Assembly (NCBI RefSeq): GCF_963082655.1
Contig: NC_081552.1
Location: 127,567,494-127,631,493 of the forward strand
Direction of reading: 5' to 3'
DNA from: Stomoxys calcitrans
Taxonomy: Eukaryota > Arthropoda > Insecta > Diptera > Muscidae
DNA length: 64,000 nt
A program made the translations under genes and the position numbers. Under the pieces are notes generated by a model. That model did no database searches. It saw only the letters and a list, made by a program, of their open reading frames with translations, and was not told where the DNA came from. Shown here one piece after another: positions 1 to 10,272 of the stretch (its first letter is position 1; every line of letters starts with the position of its first letter).

Positions 1-184
1 TTCGATCCGTGGAACGACTTAATCGATGTGGCAGCATAAGAGAGTTAAGTCGAGATATTGAATGGGTTGTTTGGAAAGTTCTAGTGTGTGGGGGATAGGT
101 ATTTTTCCAAGTGTTCGTTACACAAGCAGATAATGCCCATATGGCTCGCAAAGAGTATCGCTAATGGTTGATTCAGTTTCTTAC

Positions 185-354
185 CTGGCGCAATTTGACC
201 TCTCGCCCAATTTGATGGGTACGCATCATGACGGCAAATATATTGATGCCTTCTTGTGAAAATGCAGATCCTGTGCAGTCTTCCATGCAGTGTCCTTGTG
301 AAATGACGCGTTCTTGTCCGGGTGGAATGATGTGACGCCAATTGGGATCCATGC
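185..354 (-). CDS. Monooxygenase exon 5: CuM-site strand (last exon in window)
   Basis: 170 bases, completing a split Gly codon and ending phase 0 at donor CAG/GTAAGA. It encodes MDPNWRHIIPPGQ, then GHCMEDCTG, then INIFAVMMRTHQIGREVKLRQ. The last piece aligns to the CuM motif H-x-F-x4-H-T-H of PHM/DBH, but the positions read N-I-F and R-T-H. So the first His of the HTH pair is Arg465 (codon 221-223), while His467 is kept. The next exon must lie to the left of this window. Confidence 0.86.
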
Positions 355-2626
355 CTGTACGACAAAGCAAACAACAACACACAAAGTAATTAGTAGAACT
401 CAATTTTGATTAACCACATGCGCGCAAACAAACACACAACTCGAATTGTTTGCCTGGGCTACTTACCCACTGACAGCACACCCGCATCATGTGGTCGCAG
501 GTCCTGTGTGAATACGATTTTGAGTCCCGAACTGTCGGTCATACGATGACTTTGGTATGGCTCAAACTCGGCATTTAAGTTGTTGTAATGCGTTTCCATC
601 AAATAGTATTTGTTGTGTTTGGATTCCAGTGGATAACCGGCTTCAGCGGGAAACACAAAGCCCTAAAGCGAACAGATAGCACAAATAACAAATACAAAAT
701 TGACTTCGAATTGACACTTGTGGGATATGCTCAGCCCTTACCTCTGAACCCCTTGTCCACGAAGCGACAATAGCATTGCAGCCCAACTGTAAACTGTGAG
801 CCCCCATGCATAATTGACCACCACCTCGTGACATCTCCTCCAATTGAATATTGTTGCCTTGGCATTCGTACAGCGTTATATGTTGCAAATAGTGATAGCT
901 CCACGAAGAATCGAAAATTGGCTCATACTAATGGGAAAACAGAGAGGAGATCAAATGGAAAAATAAGTTATTGGCTTATATTGTACCCCCCAAAAATTGG
1001 TAATACCTTTATGATGTGATATTTTCGATCCAGTTTGTCCAACTTGAACATTGTACACCAAAATTGAGAATCATCACCATAAGGAAGTTCAACGTCCTGA
1101 TTCCGCAATTCCAGTATCCGAGCAGACGGTTCGTAACGCGGCAAAACTGTAAGCGGTTTCTGCAACAGCAACACTGACCGATAGGGTCGCCACGACTCCA
1201 GCGGATTAGGAAGTGCAGATGGAGTTGAAGATCCTCTCGAGGGATCTTCATCATGGTACATGAACATTACACGCATGGTGTTATTCTGTGATGAGAAATG
1301 CATCAGTAAATTTTAATATCAGTCCGTTCACAAGGAATGAGGTCTCTTTCTCAGTTGTCCATAAAAATGTATCATATTTCATTCAACCACTCATTTCGAT
1401 CCCTTTTTCTCAATATCTGCTGATTGTTAGCAGAGTGTTTCTTAAAATGTTCCTAAAACCGTTATTCGATAAAATGCTTTGTGTTGTGTAATCTGCCCAT
1501 GACACTGAATACCTGGGTTCGAATCATGGCGAGAACATTTAAAAAAAAAATGTCAGTGTTGGTTATCCCGGTGCCATTGGTATGGCAACCATGCAACAAC
1601 TTCTCCACAAAGAGGTGTCGCACTGAGGCACGCCGTTCGGACTCGGCTATAAAAAGGAGAGCTTAAACTAGAATCAGGCAGCACTCATTGATATGTGAAA
1701 AGTTTGCCCCAATTCCTTAATGGAATGTTCATAGGCACATTTGCATTTTTGTAGTGAATATATGATTTTTCATGATTAATCGTATAGACAGAAACAATTC
1801 CGAGATTGACAAATGACTTCTTATTAGAAAGACGCACTTCTAATCCGTCAAACCATTGCAATTTTATAAATATGACAAAAAAATTTTGAGTTGCCATATG
1901 GCAACATCAAGATGATACGGGTTAACACAGATATTGAGAAAAAGTTTACTGATAGTTTTGACAACCACCAGAAAGTTTAGTTGAGTTTTGAGAAAGCCAC
2001 CTTTAAGGTTATCAGCCACTACTTACGGTGATCGCAATGTCATGTTGATTGTCGCAAGTGTTAAGTTTTCTACGAAATCGTAGTACTGTGTGGGTGCTAT
2101 TTTCGTAACCTTTCATTAAACTATAGTCCTGAGAAGGATCAACTAGAGGCTCAGCTGAGCCAAGCTCATCTACGTAACGATCCTGCAATATGAAAAAAAT
2201 GGTAAATCTCGTTCCATAGTATACATCTTTCGGCTTTTTACACTGTACCTGGAAAAATGTATGGCCTGCATCAACCCATCCTACGGCCATGTCAGCACCA
2301 ATTTGATTACCATCTTTTGAGAAACCAAAACCTACATATCCAAGGGTCCTTACTTGTATCTCGAATGTTATGTCTTGATTGACGATTGTCCAGTACACGC
2401 GAAAATCCTCATTAAGATCAACGGAGTAATCCCAGTTCATAGCTGTGTCATATTCCAAGTTGCTGTACGAAAGCGATGACAAGACTGCAGCCTCCGTTTT
2501 GCTGTCTACTCTACCGCTGGTTAATATCACTGCGAGGCCAACTGCGATGTATATGCTACACTTACAAAAATATGTGATTGACGAAGAAATGGACAAACTT
2601 CGTCGACGTTCCTTGAATGATGCCAT
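185..2626 (-). CDS. MOXD1-like (DBH-like) copper monooxygenase, 3' end off window
   Basis: Five exons on the minus strand (2027-2626, 1007-1285, 742-927, 467-662, 185-354) join with GT-AG borders into 477 in-frame codons. They encode a short basic N-terminus, a hydrophobic segment (residues 24-37; signal peptide or anchor), a DOMON domain (about 55-185), and Cu2-monooxygenase N-domain and part of the C-domain. Family hallmarks are WC near residue 277, YEPI at 294, HITLYEC at 309, METHYNN at 377, IPPG at 430, and GHC...C from 441. The family hydroxylates small amines or peptide ends in the secretory pathway using copper and ascorbate, but the substrate of MOXD1 proteins is not settled. The start at 2626 is in AAAATGG; an in-frame ATG-like start at 2761 would add 45 residues. 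Human-type MOXD1 is about 610 residues, so the last quarter, including the Met ligand, should lie left of base 1. Two copper-ligand histidines appear substituted (see findings). Bases 1-184 read as intron. Confidence 0.9.
467..662 (-). CDS. Monooxygenase exon 4: third CuH ligand region
   Basis: 65 codons plus one base. Acceptor TTTAG at 663-667, donor G/GTAAGT at 461-467. The peptide GFVFPAEAGYPLE is followed by YYLMETHYNN, whose His380 matches the third CuH ligand (QVHYG in PHM). DSSGLKIVFT and LRPHDAGVLSVG then complete the family signature at the N-domain/C-domain boundary. Confidence 0.87.
742..927 (-). CDS. Monooxygenase exon 3: CuH-site strand
   Basis: 62 codons, phase 0. Acceptor TTAG at 928-931, donor GAG/GTAAGG at 736-744. 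It begins YEPIF and contains YLQHITLYEC, aligned by family knowledge to the CuH motif HHM..F.C of PHM and DBH. The first His position is Gln (codon 883-885); the second His is kept (880-882). Cysteines of the conserved disulfide set (CQ..., LC, GC) are present. Confidence 0.87.
1007..1285 (-). CDS. Monooxygenase exon 2: start of Cu2-monooxygenase N-domain
   Basis: 93 codons, phase 0 at both ends. The acceptor CAG is complementary to 1286-1288 and the donor AAG/GTATTA lies at 1001-1009. It encodes the linker (NNTMRVMFMYHDEDP), the proline-rich family region (PYRSVLLL), and the strand with FWCTMFKLDKLDRKYHIIK. Vertebrate DBH has HHIIK at this place; here the first His is Tyr. The preceding intron (1286-2026) carries a SINE. 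Confidence 0.87.
1484..1752 (+). repeat. tRNA-derived SINE, 5'-truncated, in monooxygenase intron 1
   Basis: The segment has a B-box-like GGGTTCGAATCATGG and a body with the internal TATA-like GGCTATAAAAAGGAG. It ends in a tail block (CTCATTGATATGTGAAAAGTTTGCCCC ... GGAATGTTCATAG). The body is shared with 60560-60723 and the head with 25247-25412, which together define the family. The A box is largely lost here. It lies antisense to the host gene, inside the 741-bp first intron. Confidence 0.75.
2027..2626 (-). CDS. Monooxygenase exon 1: signal/anchor plus DOMON domain
   Basis: 200 codons, ending in ACC followed by the donor GTAAGT at 2021-2026, phase 0. A basic stretch (KERRR) precedes the hydrophobic run ending near residue 38. 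The DOMON domain follows, with the typical core YVGFGFS and GADMAVGWVD and a repeat of charged and aromatic residues after it. The exon is preceded by an AT-rich stretch directly abutting the start codon, so any TATA box must lie further upstream or in a separate 5' non-coding exon. Confidence 0.88.
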
Positions 2627-2761
2627 TTTATATATAAAATTAAAGATAAATCGTGTTGCGTTTTTTTTTAGCAAAATCTTAAGGTATCCCCTTTTGGAGA
2701 TCTGAGCTGACAGCCAATGATTACTGCTATGGTTCCTCAACAACGTTGATGTTAGTTTCAA

Positions 2762-4485
2762 GAATCGATGACAAATGTTCCTCGTCGTAGTCCTAGAAAA
2801 TCATTCATCTAGATTGCGTGATGCCTGGGCCTGCTCATAAAGCAGAGACGTAAATTCATCCGAAAACGATGGTGATGTCTTTCGAATTGTTGTTTGTGTT
2901 TCTAAAGCCTTACATAAACATCAGGAAAGCTTTGTTGTGATTGCGCGTCCTTCTTTCATTTGCTTGTTAGTGTAAATGTGTTAGTGATTGTGTTATTACA
3001 AGAGGCACTAATTACATTTAATGTTGTTGTTTATATTCCTGTAACAACGACCTTTAAGACATCAACTTTAATCTGCAGGCTGCCCTCTTTCCCCTTGCCT
3101 TCTTCGGGTAGTCTTTCCTTTCCACTCAGAACTCCCAGTGCACGCAATACACCTAGATGTGAGGTTTTTTTTCACTTCTGCTTTGTTCAGCAGATTGCTT
3201 CTAGTATATGTGACGTTCTTATCTGTTTCAATTCGTTCTTTATTTCAGCATGCTTTTCTATTTGTACTCCCTTCTCACCAATGATTTTAATAAATGTATG
3301 GGGCTGTGTCATTGGCAAGTGCAGGCAACGATAGAAAAGATGTTCTTCCTACTAATATCTGGAAAAGTCAGTTCTTGATGTCTTTCCTTGCTGGAGCTGG
3401 TGGCTAATTTAAACTTCGTATGAACACACTGAACTTAATTTCCGGCGTTTCTATTTTTATGAAAGCAATTTATAAAAAATTAACAACATTAGAATAGTGC
3501 AATGCAAACAATTATTGTTTGGGAACATATTTTAAAACGTTCTCCTATAGACGGAGTGTATTTTAATGAAACTCAAAGATATTTACAAATTGAAATAAAT
3601 TAAAAATGTGAAATGAGTCGAAAATTCTGTAAACTATTTGCAAATTTTGTGGCTTACGTACGTCTTAACAATAATCTTAATATCCTGCATCTTAATCAAG
3701 TAATCAATTTTGAAATTGATTACTTGATCAAATTAAGTTGATTTAGAAACATAATGAGTTCATGTTTGGCTCTTTAAACTCATAAGTGTCCAAATATTTT
3801 TTTTTTTAATATCTCTTAAAAAATTCGTCAGAAAGTGAGTGAGTGATGTGCAAAATTAATATTTTTATTGGAATGGAAGACCTATGATAAGGTTAAGTTA
3901 GTTCAATGGACATTTATTGTGTTCATTCATTGTTTGTGTTATTGAGACAATGATTGATTATTATACATATCCTACGCTAAGACTGTGCTAAAGGAAATCA
4001 CATACAACTTATTGCTTTAATTTGTTTTATCATCTTTTGTAACATAACATGTTCGTTTATGGATTTTGAAATTGAGATCAGTTGCCCACGTAATAATTAT
4101 TGGTAACAGCTGAGTTCGATCCAGATATAACCTTTATTTAAGAATCATACAGGAATTTGCCATGATTTGATGCGACTCAATACAAAATACATTTCGGTTT
4201 TATGGAAATATCGTATACACCTTACACTTCTGTGCTGCAGTGTACCAAAATAATCGTTTGCGTAAGGCCTCAAGATTCCACATAATATTTACGCCAGTAA
4301 TCCCAGTAAACCACCGACTGGAAGATTGGTAGATTGGAGGAGACTGATGGTGACCGGAGACATGTAGTATTCGTACTAAACTCCGGTTGTCTCGCGGACC
4401 TCAACAAGTCTGAAGAGGTTGTATCTTACAGATTCAACAAGTTGAAACTGAAGGTTTATAGAAGCGGTGGGGTTAGGGAATCAAC
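2762..4485. other. Upstream/intergenic DNA, nothing assigned
   Basis: AT-rich, no recognisable gene or repeat family. It includes the probable promoter and 5' UTR of the monooxygenase on the minus strand, but no core promoter element could be fixed. The open frame at 2960-3334 has low-complexity composition and no motif, so I do not call it a gene. A short near-perfect palindrome lies at 3691-3739. Confidence 0.6.
3691..3739. repeat. Short inverted repeat with 2-nt centre
   Basis: Arms of about 17 nt around 3694-3710 and 3713-3729 pair with one terminal mismatch and a two-base centre. Outer CTTAAT/ATTAAG bases continue the symmetry after a small bulge. This could form a cruciform or be the footprint of a small transposon. 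Confidence 0.7.
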
Positions 4486-4499
4486 AGACGACTAAGTAG

Positions 4500-6775
4500 T
4501 TGTTGCTGAACACATGCCTGAGGAACTATCGACCACATCGTTAAAGTCTGGTGGATTGCAGGAGACTGAAAATCCCCCTGCCATGATCAAGAAAGGAGGG
4601 GATGGCGTCGAAACGGGACCCGAAAAGCCCTGTGCGGGTGGGCCACAAAGTTGGACTGGCCTCAAAGTGGGCGCCAGCGGGGAAGCACGGAATTCAAAAA
4701 GTACTTCGACAGCAGCAGTTAGTGAAGAATCTAAGGAGAAATCGTCCACACCGCAAGTGTCCAGAGTCCTGTGGAAGAGTGGCTCCACAGGTTTCTCACA
4801 TCAAGTCATCGTGACAAGTTCTCACGGATCTTGTGAGGATGAACTCCTGCGGGGAATCAGAAGTAGAGGCTAACACAAAAGTGGTTGAAGTTCTGAATCC
4901 TGACTATGGTCCGGTTTCTACAGATAAATCTCCACCATTGTAAGGCTGCTTCGGCGGCACTAAAGATCCTCCTGATGGTAGGAAGATTTGACGTGGTTCT
5001 TATCCAGAAACCATGAGTGTGTGGAGGAATGGTTCGTGGACTAAGAACTCCTGGATTTAAACTTCTCCAGGGTACAGGGAATGGGAGACACAGAGCCTGT
5101 ATTATTGCAAAGAGTAGTCTAAATGTTTTTCTTCTTCCGTTACTAAGCACTGAAGATTAAGTAGTAGTCAGCCTTGATATAAACAAGTCTCATCACTGGC
5201 TGGCTTCCCTATATATGGCACACTACTCACAGATGCCGCCTTTAAACTTTAAATCGCTGGTTGAAGCCGCTTATAATTGTCCCTCGACTAAACAGAAGAA
5301 AGGCGGATTGTGATAAATTTCGGCACAAATTCTGCACGTATATCCCTTCTAGAACAGAAAAGGAAGTGGAAACTACGGAGGATATAGACATAGTTGTCAA
5401 GCGGATCACGAAGACCCTGAATGATTCGATTGTGTCAGCATGCCCTAGTGCCAAGCCAAGGGGCAAACAGCGAGCGCTTGGTAGACCCTAGTGCTGGTTG
5501 TTCTAAGGAAGACTGCAGAAAACTCTTCAACAGAGCAAAAGCCACAAGAGCACCGCACAATTGGGACATCTATAAGACTGAACTAAGAAAATATAAGGGC
5601 GAGCTGAGAAAGCCTTATAACAAATCCTGGGTAACATTTTGCAGCTCCGTGGAAGATACATTTGAGGCCTCTAGGCTAAGGAAGATTCTGCCATCGAGAC
5701 CTATTACGATAAGGTATATTCAGAAGTCAGAGAATGTATGGACAATGTCTAGTGAGGAAACGCCAGAACTACTCGTTGATACACATTTTCCGGGAAATTC
5801 TCAAATCGACAACGTGGCGCCAGAAGAGGTTATCACTGGTATGCATTCGTCGGAGGCTATTTGGGAAATTGTGTCTGGCTCTGGTCGGAGCCTATTTGGA
5901 AAATTGTGTCCCGCTTGAACTACAAGCTGCGTCTGATATATTGGCTTCTTGGCTTACGGAAATATGCTCTGCTTGTATCAGAATGTCATATATACCTGTG
6001 GGATGGAGAGACAGGAAGGTCATTTTTATTTCGAAGGCAGGAAAACCCTACCACACCAAGGCGAAAGATTTTCGTCCTATTAGCCGGCTACATAGAGAGT
6101 TCTCCCGATGTCAAGAAATATACAATGGTAGCATTTCTAGACATTGAAGGTGCTTCCAATAATGTAAAACCGACGTCAATCATGAAGGAGCTGGAGTTTC
6201 TAGGCATCAACTCAACCGTAAGAAAGTTTATTAATAACTTACTTACTCAAATGATGCATTACGGCAGGCTTGGGATCTGTGGATATAAAACGATGGGTCA
6301 GCAGAGGAACACCTCAAGGAGGTGTACTGTCTCCTCTACTTTGGAATATATCCATTAACAATATATTATAGTCTCTGGAAGAAAAAGGCGTAAAAGTGGT
6401 GGCGTATGCGGATGACGTGGCAATTGCGGTAAGGGCAAAGGTTCCCAGCACTCTAAGAGATATACTTCAGGAAGCTCTGCGTGCAACAGTAAAGTGGGCT
6501 ACCGAAGGTGGTCTAAGTAAAAGTGGTCGCGTATGCGGATGACGTGGCAATTGCGGTAGGGGCAAAGATTCCCAGCACTCTAAAATATATACTTCAGGAA
6601 GCTCTACGTGAGAGATACAAGTTGACTACAGTGGAACCGGTTTCCTTGGGTGGAGAGAATGTTCCATTTACAGAAATCGCAAAATACCTGGATGTTTTGC
6701 TAGACACGAAATTGAACATAAAATCCAACATTTTGGAAAGGGCAAGAAAGGCAACTCTTGCCTTTTTAGTTTTTT
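4500..6775 (+). mobile_element. LOA-like non-LTR retrotransposon relic (EN-RT), frameshifted
   Basis: Translated pieces in several frames follow the order of a LINE. First comes an unassigned Ser/Lys-rich 119-codon frame (4514-4873). An AP-endonuclease-like segment (4920-5200; INLHHCKAASAALK and VVLIQKPW) and an RT lead-in (5421-5918) follow. The RT itself includes FISKAGKPYHTKAKDFRPIS near 6025-6075, AFLDIEGASNNV near 6130, GTPQGG..SP near 6310-6330, VAYADDVAIAV at about 6400, and an AKYLDVLLDTKLNIKSNILERARKAT stretch near 6690-6750. Multiple stops and frameshifts, a deleted endonuclease interior and a duplicated YADD segment make it inactive. The KDFRPIS-type motif and related copies with RNase H elsewhere in the window suggest the LOA/Bilbo group. 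Clade assignment is inference. Confidence 0.8.
6391..6610 (+). repeat. Tandem duplication of RT YADD segment (127-bp period)
   Basis: The 93-base block 6391-6483 recurs at 6518-6610 with a few substitutions. Both copies encode VAYADDVAIAV and the following helix. The sequence between them (6484-6517) is only in the first unit, so the period is 127 bp. A functional RT has one YADD, so this is a post-insertion duplication or template-switch product. Confidence 0.85.
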
Positions 6776-7509
6776 TTTAGTTTTTGGATACAAAACAGAA
6801 AACGTTAGAAATAACTAATTGGGTATAATAAAAATCTCATCGGGTTGAAAACGTTTCCCTATTTAGGAAGTTTTCTTATTTGTTTGCCAACATTTTGAAA
6901 ATTTTGTCAATTTTCACCACAGTTTTTCCTAAATACCACTTAAGGAATTCATTATACGCAAAATTGTTCTATTAAAAAGGAATTCCGAATAGAAATTTTG
7001 GGCAAATTAAATGAACAATCATGTGTTTTTATTTAAGGTATAATAATGAAAAAAAACGAATAACAATAAAATGATTTTCTCGAAAAAAAAATCCAAAAAC
7101 TTTAAATTTTTCAATTTTTTTTTTTTTTGTCCGAATCTAAGTCTTTCGAGAAATTTTTAATTAACCATTTTTTTTTAAATTTCATGAAAATATTGACTTT
7201 ATTTTGTTTTTTGGGATTTTTTAAAAAATCTCATAAATCTTTCATAACATAAAATTATATTGCATTTTGGTCTTTAAAGAAAATTTAATTCAAATTTTGT
7301 TTTTAGAAAAAAACTTTATGAAAACAAACAAAAATTCATTCAAATTTTTTTGCTGCCATAAAAACCGATCCTGGATCTTGCCTTCTTTACTTTTAAAGGG
7401 CAATTCTTATCCAATTTGGCTAAATATTAGCATTAAATGTTTTGTTTTAACTTCAAATAACTGTCGTACCTTAAAAGTTCTTACACCAATATTTTAATAA
7501 TTTTGTATA

Positions 7510-7551
<42 letters not shown>

Positions 7552-7790
7552 CATATATTTATATATATTTACTTTAATATTTTATTTTTTGGGTGACTTG
7601 GCGATGTTGGAACCAAGCCGCGATTCTGATAGGTTTTGACTTGACAAAATCCAGGCTTATCTTGGTCTTCCTACATCTCAAATGTGAATACAAACCCCTC
7701 CGCTGTCACCTGGGTAAAGTTTAAAAAAAAAACACATAAAATTTAGAAAAATGCATAAAATCTTCATTTGAATAGATAGAACGGCCTATA
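6776..7790. other. AT-rich spacer with microsatellite
   Basis: Very AT-rich DNA with A/T homopolymers (for example 7108-7128) and a (TA)n run at 7506-7572. No gene or repeat family was recognised; the short open frame at 7267-7497 is rich in Lys/Phe/Asn, as expected from base composition alone. Confidence 0.6.
7506..7572. repeat. (TA)n microsatellite
   Basis: Nearly pure alternating TA for about 40 bases, flanked by interrupted TATATTTA units. Confidence 0.9.
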
Positions 7791-7799
7791 TAATTTAAT

Positions 7800-8360
7800 G
7801 TTTGAAGATTATTTCATACAAATGTTGCCCGTGACTGTGTCTCATATGGTCCATCCGCTTAGTCCAATTTTGACATACTCTTTCCAACACTTACTTAATT
7901 TATCTAACGAATAAATGCTTCAATGTTGTCTTCCAATGTGTCAATCGAAGCGTGCTTGTCGGTATAGACATGAGCTTTAACATAGCCCCACAAAAGTAGT
8001 CTAAAGGCGTTAAATCGCACGAGCTAGGCGGCCAATTGACCGGTCCTTAACGTGAAATAATATGTTCACCGAACTCGCCTCCCAACAAGTCCATTGTTAC
8101 GCGTGCTGAGTCGCATGTGGCACCGTCTTGTTGAAACCACATGTCAAGCTCTTGCATTTTGGGCAAAATAAGGTTGGATATCATCTTACGGTAGAGCTCA
8201 CGTTACGATTCACATCATCTTTGAAGACCTACGGTCCAATGATGCCACCACCCATAAACCGCACCAAACTGTGACTTTTTGTACATGCATTGGTAGCTCT
8301 TGCAATGCTTCTGGCCGATCTTCACTTCAAAGTCAACAATTCTGCTTATTTACGTAGTAA
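7800..8360 (-). pseudogene. Tc1/mariner-superfamily transposase relic (copy 1)
   Basis: On the minus strand the region keeps GYVNKQN (about 8340-8358), GGIIGP-like, ISNLILPKMQELD, MWFQQDGAT (8117-8142, with the second catalytic Asp), NWPPSSCDLTPLDY (7995-8041), CQNWTKRMDH, and a C-terminal HLYEIIFKH. Stops and frameshifts interrupt it. Two more deleted copies of the same family lie at 21597-21990 and 38712-39030. The N-terminal half is missing here. Confidence 0.82.
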
Positions 8361-8505
8361 TTGATTTACGATTTATTTTATTTGTGATACCAACACAACA
8401 AGATATGCTCTTATATATGACAGTGTTGGTTTCATAGGTGTGTAGACATTAATTAATGCTACTTTACAAAAAAAATTATAAAAATTAAAGCATTATATAT
8501 TGTAA

Positions 8506-10272
8506 CTAGCTGATCCGGGCCCTCTCCGCTGCGCCTTCCTTACTTTATATGGAACGAAAGTTTCCCTGGAATATTTAATTTCGACAATTAAAGAGCTTTT
8601 AGTGAAATACCATGCTACGAAAATAGTATATCGCTTGACTAATTGTTTAACAATATAATTGCCTACTTCCGAGTCCTATATGATCTTTATTGGTCTACGA
8701 ATTTTAGTTTGGACGTGAAGTGTACTCCATTCTTAAAATTCTTTATTTCAGCTCGCTACTCTCATGATATCTGATTTAAGGGTGTTTTAGGGGTTGAGGT
8801 GGTCCCCCAGGCACTTGGCCCTGAAAAAATATCAGCATTGTGCTCTTCTTTCAAAAACCATTGGTTTAGGGGAATTTACACGATGAGGCGTCCCCCAAAC
8901 ACATGGCCCACGTGTTTGGGGGGTATTTTGGGAAAGAGGTTGACCCCCAGAAAATTGGTCCCGAATGTGGGTATCAATTCTTGCTCTACCCCCCAAATAC
9001 CTTTCATTTAATCTCCACATTGACATGGTGGGTAAATATGGCCGATTTAGAGGTGTTTTGAGGATTGGGTTGGTCCCCCAAACACTAAGCCCGGAAAATA
9101 TATCTATTCTCATATATCTATATATCATTTATTTGAACCCCATATTGTCATTGCCCTCAAAATTGGATATCAAATTCGTTTTCAAATCTCATTTAAACTC
9201 CTTATTGCAAAATTCAGCAAATATGTCCGGTTCGGGGTATTGGCCCTAAAAACTATAAATATTTAGTTCCACTCTCTTCTCGACCCAAATTGTCTTGGTG
9301 AGCAAATACGTCCTATTTAGGGGTTGTTATGGTGGGACGTCCCCTAGAGAGTTGTTCCCTAATATTGATATCAGATACGTGGTCTACTCCCAAATACCTT
9401 TAATTTGAGCCCCATATTTCCATAGTCGGCAAACATGGCTGGCTTGGGGGGAGTTTTGGGGGATGGACGGCCACTCAGTGAGTTGGCCTTGAGAATATAT
9501 ATCGGATTCGTGTTCCACTCTAAAAACCCTCTTATTTGAGCCTCATATTTCAAAAGTCAGAAAATACTTACTATTTGGGTGGTGTTGTGGGGATGGAGTG
9601 GCCCCATAGACACTTTTCCCGAATATTGATATCAAATTTGTGCTTTACTCCCAAAGACCTTTCATTTGAGCCCCATGTGGCTATGGTCGTAAATGTGTAC
9701 CCTTTGGGGAGGTTTTTTGGGAGAGGCGGCCCCCCAAACACTTGGTTTCATATTTGGATATCAGATTCTAATTCTGCACTCAAATATCTTTTATTTAAGC
9801 CCCATATTCCCATGCTCAGTAAATAAGTCCTGTTTGGGGGAGGGGTGGACCCCCAAAAACTTTGTCCCACATTTGGATATCAGATTCTTATTCTACTCGC
9901 AAATACCTTTCATTCGAGTCCCATATTGCCATGGTCGGTAAATATGTCCGATTTAGGGGTGTTTTGGAGGTTGGGGTGATCCCCCTAGCACTTGGTTCGA
10001 CAAATGGATATCAGATACGTTTTCTTATCCTAAATACCTTCCATTAGAGACCCATATTGTCGTGATTGGTCTAAATATCTGTTTTGTAGGTTTTAGGGTG
10101 GGGCGGCCCCCCTAGGTATCCCATCCAAAATTTGGATACTAAATTTTTATTTTTGGGGTACTATAAGAGAGCCCACAAAATCTTAAATCGCACCACCCAT
10201 CTCCGAGATCTAGCGTTTCTGAAAATTAGGGTAAGGGGGAGAGTCCGCCCCCCTTCAGATATCAAAAAATCA
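8506..10272 (+). repeat. Family A dispersed element with degenerate ~130-bp tandem units (copy 1)
   Basis: It starts with CTAGCTGATCCGGGCC, as does the copy at 44475. About a dozen diverged units of 110-150 bp follow, each with the core TTTGAGCCCCATATTGCCAT, a 'ggtcggtaaatatgtcc' block, a G-rich block (GGGTGTTTTGGGG), a C-rich block (GTCCCCCAAACACTTGG) and GATATCAGATTCG. Its 3' end (CACCCATCTCCGAGATCTGG...) is present, but the extreme terminus is replaced by the DINE-like element from 10273. No coding capacity. Class unknown. Confidence 0.8.

Noticed and set aside
2960..3334. 124-codon frame upstream of the monooxygenase
   Set aside because: Hydrophobic low-complexity composition, no motif, opposite strand to the gene and AT-rich. 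Most likely chance.
4514..4873. Independent host gene with a Ser/Lys-rich protein
   Set aside because: It lies directly before endonuclease and RT pieces on the same strand and is best explained as the decayed upstream part of the LINE, though I cannot prove that from motifs.
8506..10272. CRISPR-like regularly spaced repeats
   Set aside because: The units are degenerate, contiguous and 110-150 bp long, there are no short identical repeats with unique spacers, and the genome is an insect.
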